Source: Shewanella psychromarinicola (GTDB taxonomy: Bacteria; Pseudomonadota; Gammaproteobacteria; Enterobacterales; Shewanellaceae). From it: a stretch of 64,000 bases of DNA. The notes beneath the pieces are model-generated. The model was not told where the DNA came from. It worked only from the letters and a program-made list of their open reading frames with translations, and made no database searches. How positions within the stretch are numbered: the stretch's first letter is position 1; each line of letters begins with the position of its first letter. The stretch is from positions 496,001-560,000 of the forward strand of contig NZ_CP034073.1 in NCBI RefSeq assembly GCF_003855155.1, read 5' to 3'. A program made the position numbers and the translations under genes. This document shows positions 48,836-58,057 of this stretch, in pieces.

Positions 48836-50517
48836 GTTTGCTTCTCCATTTGATCCATCATTTCACTATTACTCGCACCCGGTGGTACTAAAGGCCACAC
48901 GTTAAAGGCATCATCAATCGACACATGCAGCATGTAAGGACCACTACTGTTTAACATATCTTCTAATCCTTGCTCGACTTGATCGGCACGCGTTATCGTT
49001 CGACCTGGTATATCAAATGCTGATGCCATAAGGACAAAATTAGGATTATCAGATAAGTCTGTTTCACTGTAGCGCTCTTCAAAAAACAGTTGTTGCCACT
49101 GTTTAACCATACCGAGTTTTTGATTATCCATCAGTAGGATTTTTACCGGCAACTTACGGCGTTTGATTGTGGTTAATTCTTGAACGTTCATCATAAACGA
49201 GCCGTCACCAGAGACCGTGACCACAGTCGCATCGGGTCGCGCAACTTGAGCGCCAATCGCGGCGGGTAAGCCAAAACCCATGGTGCCTAAGCCTGCACTT
49301 GATAAGTGATCTTCAGGGCGACGAAACCACATGTGCTGCGCCACCCACATTTGATGTTGACCCACATCGCAGGCGACCACACTGTCTTCAGGTAATTTAT
49401 TGGCTAAACGACGTAACATCGCTGGGGCATAAATTAAATCACCCGGATGTTGGTAATCCCATTGGTGCTTAAGAGATAACGCCTCAACATCTGCTTGCCA
49501 CTGACCAATATCAAGCTGGCCAGTCACTGCGGCCGTTAATGCGGGTAACACCAAGCTCAACTCGGCTGCAATCGCTACGTCAGCTTGGCGTAACTTGCCG
49601 ATTTCGGCAGCATCGATGTCTAAATGCAATACTTTGGCATTACTGGCAAAACTGGCAAGGCGACCGGTAACACGGTCATCAAAGCGTGCACCTACTACCA
49701 TTAATAAATCGCATTCTTGCACTGCAAGGTTTGCGCCTTTGCCACCATGCATGCCCAACATGCCTAAATAACCTTTAGTACCATGTGCAATGCTGCCCAA
49801 GCCTTTTAAGGTCGCCACCGAGGGGACGCCTGTGGCGGCGATAAACTGACGTAAATGCGCAACCGCGCCAGCCATTCCAACACCACCACCGACATACAGC
49901 ATAGGTTTTTTAGCCTGCTTAATTAACGCTGCTGCAGCGTCTAATTCACTGACTTGGGGTTGTAATTCATCGGTAACGCTTTGAAGCGGTGTTTTGTATT
50001 CTAATGAAGCCAGTTGGATGTCTTTTGGAATATCAACTAACACCGGACCAGGACGTCCTGCTGCGGCGATTTCAAATGCGCGATATAAGGTAGGAATAAG
50101 CTCATTGATGTCGGTGACCATAAAACTGTGTTTAGTGCACGACAACGACATGCCTAATACATCAATTTCTTGGAATGCGTCAGTACCAATCACACTGCTA
50201 GAGACTTGACCGGTTATGGCCACTAGCGGAACAGAGTCAAGCAGAGCATCGGCGAGTGAGGTGACTAAGTTAGTGGCGCCAGGACCGGATGTAGCAAAGC
50301 ACACTCCTGTTTTACCACTCGCACGAGCATACCCCACCGCAGCAAACGCGGCGCCTTGTTCATGACGGCTAAGCAAGTGCTCTACCGGACCGCCATAAAG
50401 GGCATCGTAGATTGGCATAATCGCCCCACCAGGATAACCAAATACGGTTGTCACACCATGTGCTGCTAGTACTTTAATTACTGCATCAGCGCCGCGCATT
50501 TTCTGTACTGCTTCCAT
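48832..50517 (-). CDS. ilvG: Acetolactate synthase II large subunit
   Basis: ThDP enzyme making acetolactate and acetohydroxybutyrate, first common step of branched-chain synthesis. The 561-residue product shows [14 protein letters not shown], the catalytic Glu in [17 protein letters not shown], and the ThDP motif [14 protein letters not shown] ... [12 protein letters not shown]. The frame is intact, unlike the frameshifted ilvG of E. coli K-12, so a functional isozyme II is expected. It is preceded by the ilvL leader and attenuator. Confidence 0.96.
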   Translation of the reverse strand: MEAVQKMRGADAVIKVLAAHGVTTVFGYPGGAIMPIYDALYGGPVEHLLSRHEQGAAFAAVGYARASGKTGVCFATSGPGATNLVTSLADALLDSVPLVAITGQVSSSVIGTDAFQEIDVLGMSLSCTKHSFMVTDINELIPTLYRAFEIAAAGRPGPVLVDIPKDIQLASLEYKTPLQSVTDELQPQVSELDAAAALIKQAKKPMLYVGGGVGMAGAVAHLRQFIAATGVPSVATLKGLGSIAHGTKGYLGMLGMHGGKGANLAVQECDLLMVVGARFDDRVTGRLASFASNAKVLHLDIDAAEIGKLRQADVAIAAELSLVLPALTAAVTGQLDIGQWQADVEALSLKHQWDYQHPGDLIYAPAMLRRLANKLPEDSVVACDVGQHQMWVAQHMWFRRPEDHLSSAGLGTMGFGLPAAIGAQVARPDATVVTVSGDGSFMMNVQELTTIKRRKLPVKILLMDNQKLGMVKQWQQLFFEERYSETDLSDNPNFVLMASAFDIPGRTITRADQVEQGLEDMLNSSGPYMLHVSIDDAFNVWPLVPPGASNSEMMDQMEKQT

Positions 50518-50600
50518 ATGTTGCTCTCTACTTCGTCAATGTATCTGCTGCTCTACTGTGGAATGTTTAGGTCTTTTATTTTTACTTAGGGCTAAAACTA

Positions 50601-50634
50601 AAAAACCCCCGGTCCTTTCGGAGCGGGGGTTTTT
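50601..50634 (-). terminator. Attenuator terminator of the ilv operon
   Basis: On the minus strand, AAAAACCCCCGC ... CGGGGGTTTTTT forms a very GC-rich stem (arms 50624-50634 and 50601-50611) with a T-run. It sits between the leader peptide and ilvG, about 85 nt upstream of the ilvG start: the classical position of an ilvGMDA attenuator. Confidence 0.93.
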
Positions 50635-50660
50635 GCAATCTGTGTGACTCTTAGGTCAGT

Positions 50661-50747
50661 CTAGTTGTCAAAACGCCACCCCCGCGGTGATTTAATAATC
50701 ACTACGGTAATAATTTCGAGAATGAGTATGGTTGCGTGGTTTAACAT
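50661..50747 (-). CDS. ilvL: ilv operon leader peptide
   Basis: A 28-codon reading frame ends 27 bp before the attenuator stem. Of its residues 4-18, most are branched-chain or Thr: ATILILEIITVVII, i.e. six Ile, two Leu, two Val and two Thr. This is the codon bias expected of a leader sensing charged tRNA for Ile, Leu, Val and Thr, as in the E. coli IlvL peptide. The ribosome binding site is poor (AGGA about 13 bases upstream). Too short for routine gene finders. Confidence 0.87.
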   Translation of the reverse strand: MLNHATILILEIITVVIIKSPRGWRFDN

Positions 50748-50787
50748 ATTATCGACTGTATCCTAGGTATCTTTGTTGATTTATTTA

Positions 50788-50830
50788 GTGGTATTTAACC
50801 ACAACCTTTATGGCGTACTTAAATAAGTAC
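50788..50830 (-). promoter_or_regulatory. Two palindromes upstream of ilvL
   Basis: GTGGTATTTAACCAC (50788-50802) and GTACTTAAATAAGTAC (50815-50830; 7-bp arms) lie 41-83 bp upstream of the ilvL start, where the promoter and any regulator site should be. No confident -35/-10 pair was chosen. Confidence 0.45.
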
Positions 50831-50949
50831 CATAAAAGAATTACCCAATACAACTAAAAAATCTACTTTGTAAAAAAATTCAGCTTCCCTGCCGAGACAA
50901 TGCAAACAACCACAAAAACTATAAGCGTGTTATTAAGTGACTAATCACT

Positions 50950-51190
50950 TGTTAATAATCAATTAACAATCAACTAACAACAATCAACTAACAACAATCA
51001 ACTAACAACAATCAACAATCAACAATCAACAATCAATTAACAACAATCAATTAACAACAATCAATTAACAACAATCAATTAACAACAATCAATTGACAAC
51101 AATCAATTAACAACAATCAATTAACAACAATCAATTAACAACAATCAATTAACAACAATCAATTAACAACAATCACTTAACAACAATCTA
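50950..51190. repeat. 14-bp minisatellite between ilvC and the ilvL promoter
   Basis: About 14 copies of the unit CAACAATCAATTAA, with early copies reading CAACTAA and a short stretch of 7-bp half units (CAATCAA, about 51012-51035). The plus strand is almost free of G across some 240 bp. No flanking genes, leader or spacer diversity, so not a CRISPR. Confidence 0.95.
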
Positions 51191-51306
51191 ACGATTTGTT
51201 TTCCCAACAGCCCAATTGACAAGATGAACCGTACGATTGATGCCTGTCCGACAACATAAACATGCTGCAAACAACTAAGCGGGTACTTCACCAATCACTT
51301 TATACG

Positions 51307-52788
51307 TTAGCTCGCTTCAACAATACTCTTCATATCAGTCATGTAACCACGTAATTCAGCGCCGATAAACTCAACTTCTGTATTACGAATTTTTTCATTT
51401 ACGTCGATTAAGCGAAGGTTATCAACACCAGTTGCTTGTTCCTTAAGACCGGCACCTAAGTACTCAGATGGCATAGCGTTAACATAATCACGTAGCATAG
51501 GCACTGCGGCATGGTTAAATAAGTAACAACCGTATTCAGCTGTATCTGAAATCACCACATTCATTTCATATAAACGTTTACGCGCAATGGTGTTGGCAAT
51601 CAAAGGGGTTTCATGCAGCGACTCATAATAAGCCGATTCTTCAACAATGCCTGCGGCAACCATGGTATCAAACGCCAATTCAACACCGGCTTTGATCATC
51701 GCCACTAAGAAAATACCTTTATCGAAATAGGTTTGCTCGTCGATATACTCAGATGATACTGGGGCATTTTCAAACGCGGTTTCGTTAGTATCCGCTCTCC
51801 AACGCAATAAATTAGCATCATCATTGGCCCAATCTTCCATCATAGTGCGAGAAAACTCACCACTGATAATGTCGTCCATGTGTTTTTCAAACAATGGCTT
51901 AAGGATAACCTTTAACTCTTCAGCCATATCAAATGCTGTGATTTTAGCGGGGTTTGATAAGCGATCCATCATGTTGGTAATACCGCCGTGCTTAAGCGCT
52001 TCGGTTACCGTTTCCCAACCTTGTTGAATTAACTTGCCGGCATAACCCGGTTCGACACCGTCAGCCACCATTTTCTCGTAACCTAAAATGGCACCGGTTT
52101 GTAACATGCCACACAAAATGGTCTGTTCGCCCATAAGGTCAGACTTCACTTCAGCAATAAACGATGACATTAATACGCCTGCACGATCGCCACCAGTAGC
52201 ACTGGCATAAGCCTTAGCAATCGCTAAACCGTCACTGTTTGGGTCGTTTTCTGGGTGCACGGCAATCAATGTCGGTACCCCAAAACCACGCTTATATTCT
52301 TCACGTACTTCTGTAGCAGGGCACTTTGGCGCAACCATGATGACAGTAATATCAGCACGAACTTGCATGCCTTCTTCAACAATATTGAAACCATGTGAAT
52401 AAGATAAGGTAGAACCTTGCTTCATTAATGGCATAACCGCATTAACAACATTAGTATGTTGCTTGTCTGGCGTTAGGTTTAACACTAAATCAGCTGCAGG
52501 AATAAGCTCTTCAAAGGTGCCAACGGTAAAACCGTTATCGGTCGCTTTTTGCCATGATGCACGCTTTTCTGCTATTGCTTGCGGACGTAAGGCAAAAGAA
52601 ATGTTCAGGCCTGAGTCACGCATGTTTAAACCTTGGTTAAGGCCTTGAGCACCACAACCTAAAATCACAATATTCCAATCTTTAATATAGTTGCAACCAT
52701 CACTGAATTCAGTACGGTTCATAAACCGGCATTGTGCTAGTTGAGCTAATTGTTGACGTAAATTCAGAGAGTTAAAATAGTTAGCCAT
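51307..52788 (-). CDS. ilvC: Ketol-acid reductoisomerase (class II)
   Basis: NADPH-dependent isomeroreductase, second step of branched-chain synthesis. The 493-residue product is the long class II form (E. coli 491). Visible are the Rossmann motif [20 protein letters not shown], the phosphate-binding [35 protein letters not shown], the acidic metal ligands in [12 protein letters not shown], and two knotted C-terminal domains. ATG at 52788 ([12 protein letters not shown]) is the family-typical start with AGGTGG upstream; the frame is open to 52824. Divergent from its activator ilvY. Confidence 0.97.
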   Translation of the reverse strand: MANYFNSLNLRQQLAQLAQCRFMNRTEFSDGCNYIKDWNIVILGCGAQGLNQGLNMRDSGLNISFALRPQAIAEKRASWQKATDNGFTVGTFEELIPAADLVLNLTPDKQHTNVVNAVMPLMKQGSTLSYSHGFNIVEEGMQVRADITVIMVAPKCPATEVREEYKRGFGVPTLIAVHPENDPNSDGLAIAKAYASATGGDRAGVLMSSFIAEVKSDLMGEQTILCGMLQTGAILGYEKMVADGVEPGYAGKLIQQGWETVTEALKHGGITNMMDRLSNPAKITAFDMAEELKVILKPLFEKHMDDIISGEFSRTMMEDWANDDANLLRWRADTNETAFENAPVSSEYIDEQTYFDKGIFLVAMIKAGVELAFDTMVAAGIVEESAYYESLHETPLIANTIARKRLYEMNVVISDTAEYGCYLFNHAAVPMLRDYVNAMPSEYLGAGLKEQATGVDNLRLIDVNEKIRNTEVEFIGAELRGYMTDMKSIVEAS

Positions 52789-52867
52789 CTGATACCACCT
52801 ATAAAATTTAGTAATTGGGGACACAACATCTTATAAGTCAGCGACCTTAAACGTTGTGATTAACGTC

Positions 52868-52934
52868 ACTATAGCGCATGCATATGATTGCTTAAAATGA
52901 TATATTCGGGACATCACGTTGCAATTAATGCAAC
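52868..52934. promoter_or_regulatory. ilvC promoter region and IlvY-type operator
   Basis: GTTGCA-ATTAA-TGCAAC (52918-52934) is a perfect palindrome containing the T-N11-A core of LysR-type operators, in the 197-bp spacer between ilvC and ilvY. A candidate ilvC -10 (TATAGT on the minus strand, 52873-52868) lies 45 bp further towards ilvC. In E. coli, IlvY binds tandem operators here and activates ilvC with its substrates as inducers. Confidence 0.68.
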
Positions 52935-52985
52935 ATAGAATACATAACCTAATACTTAACCTAATGCGTGCTATAAGGTGCTGTG

Positions 52986-53858
52986 ATGGATATTCGATCT
53001 CTTAAATTATATTTACACTTATGCGATAGCCTGCATTTTGCCAAAACAGCGGAGCAATCTCATGTCAGCCCATCGACATTAAGCCGCGCTTTACAGCGTT
53101 TAGAAGAGGAACTGGGCAGCAAATTGTTTGAACGAGACAATCGCAGTGTCACCATTACCCACGCAGGCATAGAATTTAAGCGTTTTGCTGAGCAGACATT
53201 ATCGGAATGGACCCAACTGCGTAACCGTATCGACCCAAGTCAGCAGTTTTTACGCGGCAATCTTAATTTGTATTGTTCGGTTACCGCAGCTTATAGCCAT
53301 TTACCGGCGCTGCTAGACCGATTTAGACGTGAGCATCCCCATGTCGATATCAATCTCAACACTGGGGATCCGGCTAATGCGGTCAATCAAATTCAAAAGA
53401 ATCGCGCCGATATTGCCATTATTGCATTGCCTGATGCGTTCCCCGCCAGCTTGCATTTTACCCCGATTGATAAGGTGCCAATATCAGTTATTGCCCCCAC
53501 AATGCCATGCCAAGTACAGCAATGGGTAAACCAAGCAAAAATTGATTGGGGAAAACTACCCTATATCGTGCCTGACCATGGTCCAGGCAGAAAAAGGATC
53601 GATTTGTGGTTTAAGCAAATGGGCATCAAACCCAACATATATGCTCAAGTTTCTGGCCAAGAAGCCATTGTCTCTATGGTCGCCTTAGGCTGTGGCGTTG
53701 GTATTAGCCCAGAGGCGGTGATCCACAATAGTCCGGTGCGAGAGCGTATTCAAATCTTATCGTCGCCAATCCCAATCCCCCCTTTTGAATTAGGCTGTTG
53801 CTGCAAAGAAAAACGCACCAATGATCCGATCATTAGTGCGTTCTTAGAGATTATTTAA
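52986..53858 (+). CDS. ilvY: LysR-type activator of ilvC
   Basis: A 290-residue LysR regulator with N-terminal winged helix-turn-helix (DIRSLKLYLHLCDSLHFAKTAEQSHVSPSTLSRALQRLEEELG; shown by the S-P-S-T-L-S-R-A core) and a periplasmic-binding-like effector domain. Divergence from ilvC and the palindrome in the spacer identify it as IlvY. ATG at 52986 has AAGGTG five bases upstream and is preferred to the GTG one codon earlier. Convergent with paeA, 19 bp apart. Confidence 0.95.
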   Translation: MDIRSLKLYLHLCDSLHFAKTAEQSHVSPSTLSRALQRLEEELGSKLFERDNRSVTITHAGIEFKRFAEQTLSEWTQLRNRIDPSQQFLRGNLNLYCSVTAAYSHLPALLDRFRREHPHVDINLNTGDPANAVNQIQKNRADIAIIALPDAFPASLHFTPIDKVPISVIAPTMPCQVQQWVNQAKIDWGKLPYIVPDHGPGRKRIDLWFKQMGIKPNIYAQVSGQEAIVSMVALGCGVGISPEAVIHNSPVRERIQILSSPIPIPPFELGCCCKEKRTNDPIISAFLEII

Positions 53859-53877
53859 TGGGGCGAATATGAATTAC

Positions 53878-55185
53878 TCAAGGTAATGGCGGTGCATCAA
53901 TGTCTAAACGGGTAACCAATAGTTGGTCGACTTTGTAAGAATCAATATCAACCACCTCAAATTTATAACCCGCGTAATTGACAAAGTCAGTACGCTTGGG
54001 AATTTTACGCAGCATATACATCATAAAACCGGCAATGGTTTCGTAATTCTGATTATGTGGAAACACTTCAATATTAAATGCGCGCATCACATCGGTAATG
54101 GGCGTCACGCCATCCACTAACCAAGAATTACCATCACGGGCAACAATTTGCTCTTCACTTTCATGCAATGACCACGCGCCCATAACGGCACTTTGTAGAT
54201 CGTTGGTGGTCACAATACCGACAACCAAAGCATACTCGTTCATCACCACCGCAAAGTCAGATCGATTATTCTTAAAATACTCCATCGACTCAGATAAGGT
54301 TAAGGTATCAGGAATAATTAAACAGTTATGTACAAGCGTGCTGCCTTTTAAGGTTATATCTTGCCCATTAATCACTCGGATAAGCAGCTCTTTTGCATCA
54401 ACAAATCCTTTGATCATGTCCAGTTGACCATCACAAACGATAAACTTGTTATGCGGATTTTTAGCAATTTTTTGCTTGATGTCTTCTTCGGTATCTTGCA
54501 GTAAAAAATACACTAAACTTTCACGCGCCGTCATGGCCGAGGTCACCGACACAGACTGCATTTCAAACACGTTCTCCATCATTTGCTGCTCGCCTTTATC
54601 CATCACACCGGCTTCAGTGCCAGCGGTCATCATGGCGTAGATATCATCATGGGTCACTTGGTCATTACGCGCGGTAGGCACTTGTAATAATTTAAAAATA
54701 GCATTAGCCAAGCCATTAAAAATCCACACAAACGGTTTTAATACTTTAATGCATAGAATAATGGGCATCACAAAAGTAACGGCCACTTGCTCAGGGATCA
54801 CCATTGCAATCCGTTTCGGCATCAAATCAGCGAATAGAATAAACAACGAGGTGACGGTAACAAATGAACACACAAAACTCAGCTGCAAGCCCCACTCATT
54901 GCCTAATAAAGGCAACAGTAGTTGTTCAAAATGCGGTCTAAAGGCCGATTCACCGACGATACCGCCCATGATAGCCACTGCATTAAGTCCAATTTGCACT
55001 ACGGTAAAAAAACTGCCTGGATGCGCCTGCAGTTTCAGCACTTTAGCGGCACGTAAATCACCTTCATCAGCCATTAATTGCAAGCGCATCTTTCGTGATG
55101 CCGCGAGTGCAATTTCAGACATAGAAAAAAAACAACTTATGCCTATTAGGCACAAGATGATCAATAAATTATCAGAGAGGCTCAT
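53878..55185 (-). CDS. CNNM/CBS-domain membrane protein, PaeA (YtfL)-like
   Basis: A 435-residue inner-membrane protein. Order: DUF21/CNNM membrane domain with helices at about 6-25, 60-80, 100-122 and 130-150 and the motif FFSMSEIALAASR; two CBS domains (~205-330) with KFIVCDG and DFAVVMNEYALVVGIVTTNDL; and a C-terminal CorC_HlyC domain (SWLVDGVTPITDVMRAFNIE, TIAGFMMYMLRKIPK). E. coli YtfL/PaeA exports cadaverine and putrescine; others in the superfamily move Mg or Co. The N-terminus resembles YtfL closely, but the substrate here is inferred. Confidence 0.88.
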   Translation of the reverse strand: MSLSDNLLIILCLIGISCFFSMSEIALAASRKMRLQLMADEGDLRAAKVLKLQAHPGSFFTVVQIGLNAVAIMGGIVGESAFRPHFEQLLLPLLGNEWGLQLSFVCSFVTVTSLFILFADLMPKRIAMVIPEQVAVTFVMPIILCIKVLKPFVWIFNGLANAIFKLLQVPTARNDQVTHDDIYAMMTAGTEAGVMDKGEQQMMENVFEMQSVSVTSAMTARESLVYFLLQDTEEDIKQKIAKNPHNKFIVCDGQLDMIKGFVDAKELLIRVINGQDITLKGSTLVHNCLIIPDTLTLSESMEYFKNNRSDFAVVMNEYALVVGIVTTNDLQSAVMGAWSLHESEEQIVARDGNSWLVDGVTPITDVMRAFNIEVFPHNQNYETIAGFMMYMLRKIPKRTDFVNYAGYKFEVVDIDSYKVDQLLVTRLDIDAPPLP

Positions 55186-55538
55186 AGTTTACCTTTACCT
55201 GAGTACTAGCCAAAATATCAGGAATGTATGTACATATCTTTGTTGCAAAATGGACAAATGCAAGACCTCAGCCATTTATTAACATTAAAATTAATCTGGC
55301 TAACGGTGCAATACAGATAGAAATAACCAGTGGTGAAATATCATTATTGCGTTTCACGACAACAGACCAATTTATAATCAGTCCCCGCGAACGATAAAGC
55401 GACGGTATTCTACTCAACATCAGTGATTTAAACTAGCTTACAAAGCTAACTTTATCTGACTTATTTAGCCTTTATCACGCAAAAAAACACATCGCTGCTA
55501 GACTGTAGCAACCCATTCATTTGTATATTATTCAAACA
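55186..55538. other. Divergent spacer between paeA and comM
   Basis: An AT-rich spacer of about 360 bp that must carry both promoters. No strong palindrome, terminator, small ORF with a ribosome site or RNA gene could be recognised in it. Confidence 0.45.
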
Positions 55539-55551
55539 AAAGGAATTGTTA

Positions 55552-57075
55552 ATGGCGATAGCCTGTGTATTTACCCGAGCAAGCTGCGGTGTAGAAGCGC
55601 CGAGAGTGACTGTTGAAGTACATTTAAGCAATGGTTTACCGGCGTTTAATCTAGTGGGGTTACCAGAAACCTCAGTCAAAGAAGCCAAAGAGCGCGTCAG
55701 AAGTGCATTGATTAATGCAGGATTTGAATTTCCACAAAGACGCATTACCGTCAACCTCGCCCCAGCCGATTTACCTAAACAAGGTGGCCGCTATGATTTA
55801 CCCATTGCGGTTGGTATTCTCGCGGCGTCAAATCAAATCCCAGCCAAAGCATTACACCAATGTGAGTTTGTCGGTGAATTGGCTCTTTCAGGTCAAATTC
55901 GCCCTTGCTGTGGATTGCTGCCTGCCATTATTGCGGCACGTAATGATCAGCACCATTTTTTTATGCCCATCGAAAACCGTCATGAAGCAGAACTCGTTGG
56001 TTATCATCACAGTTATTTTGTCGCCCACTTACAAAACTTGGCAGCCTTTTTACACGGCCAGGCACAATTACCGTTACTCGATACCTTACCCGAGTGGATT
56101 GAAGAGCAGCCTCTAGTATCATCATCACTTTGTATGAGTGATGTCATTGGCCAGTATCAAGCCAAGCAAGGGCTTGAAATCGCGGCAGCCGGAGGACATA
56201 ACATGTTATTTATAGGCCCCCCAGGGACAGGGAAAAGCATGTTAGCCAATCGAATTATTCCGTTATTACCCCCGCTCACCTACGACGAAGCGATTGAAGT
56301 GGCGGCGATCCATTCTGTCGCCGGATTACATGTCAAACCACAAAACTTCCTTAACCGCCCTTTTCGATCGCCGCATCATACCTCCTCATCGATTGCACTT
56401 ATTGGCGGCGGTAGCCACCCCAAACCAGGGGAAATATCCTTAGCGCACCGCGGGGTTTTATTTCTTGATGAAATAGCGGAGTTTCCTCGTAAGGTACTAG
56501 ATTGTCTGCGAGAGCCGTTGGAAACCGGCCAAGTTGAAATTTCACGCGCTGCAGCAAAATTGACCTTTTTGAGTCGGTTTCAACTCATCGCCGCCATGAA
56601 CCCAAGCCCCTGTGGCGATACTGAACGCGCGCGTTCGACGCCCGATCAAATTCAGCGATATTTATCACGTTTATCGGGGCCTTTTTTAGACCGCTTCGAT
56701 TTAACCGTAGACGTACCCAAGCTTCCTGCCGGCACCTTAACCCAACAACACCAACCCAGTGAGTCTAGTGTTGAAATAGCCAAGCGCGTTAAACAAGCGC
56801 GCGATCAACAACTCAGCCGTTCTGGGGTATTAAACAGTGAATTAACCCCAAAGCAACTCAAGCAAGATGGGGGGATTACTCAAGCAGATCTGGCTTTTTT
56901 GGAACAAAGTGTCGTGAGCTTAGGATTATCTGTTCGCAGTTTTCATCGTATTCAACGCGTATCACGCACCATTGCCGACTTGCAGCAATCTCCTACCACT
57001 GAGCGCAATCACATTGCTCAAGCCCTTGGTTATCGGGCAATGGACCGATTACTAGCAAAATTGAATCAACAATAA
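55552..57075 (+). CDS. comM: ComM/YifB-type Mg-chelatase-like AAA+ helicase
   Basis: A 507-residue AAA+ ATPase: N-terminal Lon-protease-like domain (~1-170; VEVHLSNGLPAFNLVGLPETSVKEAKERVR), AAA+ core with Walker A GPPGTGKSMLA near 222-230, Walker B GVLFLDEIAEF, and a C-terminal Mg-chelatase domain (SVRSFHRIQRVSRTIADL). In naturally transformable bacteria ComM is a hexameric helicase promoting branch migration during recombination of incoming DNA. In E. coli the homologue yifB adjoins ilvL; here it lies about 5 kb away across ilvC-ilvY-paeA. ATG at 55552 with AAAAGGAA upstream. Confidence 0.94.
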   Translation: MAIACVFTRASCGVEAPRVTVEVHLSNGLPAFNLVGLPETSVKEAKERVRSALINAGFEFPQRRITVNLAPADLPKQGGRYDLPIAVGILAASNQIPAKALHQCEFVGELALSGQIRPCCGLLPAIIAARNDQHHFFMPIENRHEAELVGYHHSYFVAHLQNLAAFLHGQAQLPLLDTLPEWIEEQPLVSSSLCMSDVIGQYQAKQGLEIAAAGGHNMLFIGPPGTGKSMLANRIIPLLPPLTYDEAIEVAAIHSVAGLHVKPQNFLNRPFRSPHHTSSSIALIGGGSHPKPGEISLAHRGVLFLDEIAEFPRKVLDCLREPLETGQVEISRAAAKLTFLSRFQLIAAMNPSPCGDTERARSTPDQIQRYLSRLSGPFLDRFDLTVDVPKLPAGTLTQQHQPSESSVEIAKRVKQARDQQLSRSGVLNSELTPKQLKQDGGITQADLAFLEQSVVSLGLSVRSFHRIQRVSRTIADLQQSPTTERNHIAQALGYRAMDRLLAKLNQQ

Positions 57076-57154
57076 ACGTAATTTAACCTATCGTATTGAT
57101 TGAGCAAATCAGCGACTCCTAGTAACATAGCCATCCGTTTAATAGGAGAGAAAA

Positions 57155-58051
57155 ATGTCGCCGCTTTCGAAAATCAAAGGTTCAATTGCATTCTTATGCT
57201 ATTTATTTAATACCATTTTTTGGACAATCCCCATCTTGATGTTCAGTATTGTAAAGTTGATCCCGATTGGCATTTTTCAAAAAGTCTGTAGTTATATTCT
57301 CGATAATTGCGCGACAGCATGGATAAGCACTAATACTATCATTGAAGACATTTTTCATCCGATGCGTATTCATGTCACTGGCGATCAATCGTTTTCTGAA
57401 AAAGAATGGTATATGGTCATTGCTAACCATCAATCATGGGTCGACATCCTCATTTTGCAACGAGTATTTAATCGCAACATTCCATTTTTAAAGTTTTTCC
57501 TCAAACAAGAACTGATCTTTGTGCCGGTACTCGGCCTAGCATGGTGGGCATTAGACTTTCCGTTTATGCGCCGTTACAGCACTGCACAATTGCGAAAAAA
57601 CCCTAAATTGAAAGGCAAAGACATTGAAATTACTCGCAAAGCCTGTGAGAAATTTAAAACCAAGCCAGTCAGTATAATGAACTTTGTTGAAGGCACACGA
57701 TTTAGTGTGGCTAAACATGATAAACAAAACTCTGCCTTTCAACACCTGCTAAAGCCTAAAGCTGGCGGGATGGCTTTTGCATTATCGGCTATGGGGGAGC
57801 ACATAAATAAGCTCGTTAATGTGACCATCTATTATCCAGACATCGTTCCTACGTATTGGCAATATATTTGTGGCGAACTATCTGACGTTAGAGTGGATAT
57901 CAAAATCACTGACATCCCAAAGAATATGCGGGGTGATTACCTAAAAGACCGCGAATTTAAAATCGAATTCCAAGAACAGTTAAATCAGCTATGGGTTGAA
58001 AAAGATCAACAGTTACAACAATTCATTACTGACGCAAAGCCAAAGGTATAA
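57155..58051 (+). CDS. PlsC-like lysophospholipid acyltransferase, YihG family (copy 1)
   Basis: A 298-residue membrane acyltransferase. It has an N-terminal membrane segment (~10-50), the acceptor motif NHQSWVDI (HX4D), FPFMRRYS, and the substrate motif VEGTRFS with KPKAGGMAF. E. coli YihG is a minor 1-acylglycerol-3-phosphate acyltransferase adding polyunsaturated or other chains. GGAGAG precedes the ATG. It is followed after 6 bp by a paralogue, so the two form an operon; marine Shewanella may use such enzymes for polyunsaturated or branched chains, which is speculative. Confidence 0.88.
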   Translation: MSPLSKIKGSIAFLCYLFNTIFWTIPILMFSIVKLIPIGIFQKVCSYILDNCATAWISTNTIIEDIFHPMRIHVTGDQSFSEKEWYMVIANHQSWVDILILQRVFNRNIPFLKFFLKQELIFVPVLGLAWWALDFPFMRRYSTAQLRKNPKLKGKDIEITRKACEKFKTKPVSIMNFVEGTRFSVAKHDKQNSAFQHLLKPKAGGMAFALSAMGEHINKLVNVTIYYPDIVPTYWQYICGELSDVRVDIKITDIPKNMRGDYLKDREFKIEFQEQLNQLWVEKDQQLQQFITDAKPKV

Positions 58052-58057
58052 CAACAT

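Noticed and set aside
48832..50517. Frameshift in ilvG as in E. coli K-12
   Set aside because: The frame is open for 561 codons with all ThDP motifs, so the gene looks functional.
50950..51190. CRISPR array
   Set aside because: The repeats are head to tail with no unique spacers and no cas genes nearby; it is a minisatellite.
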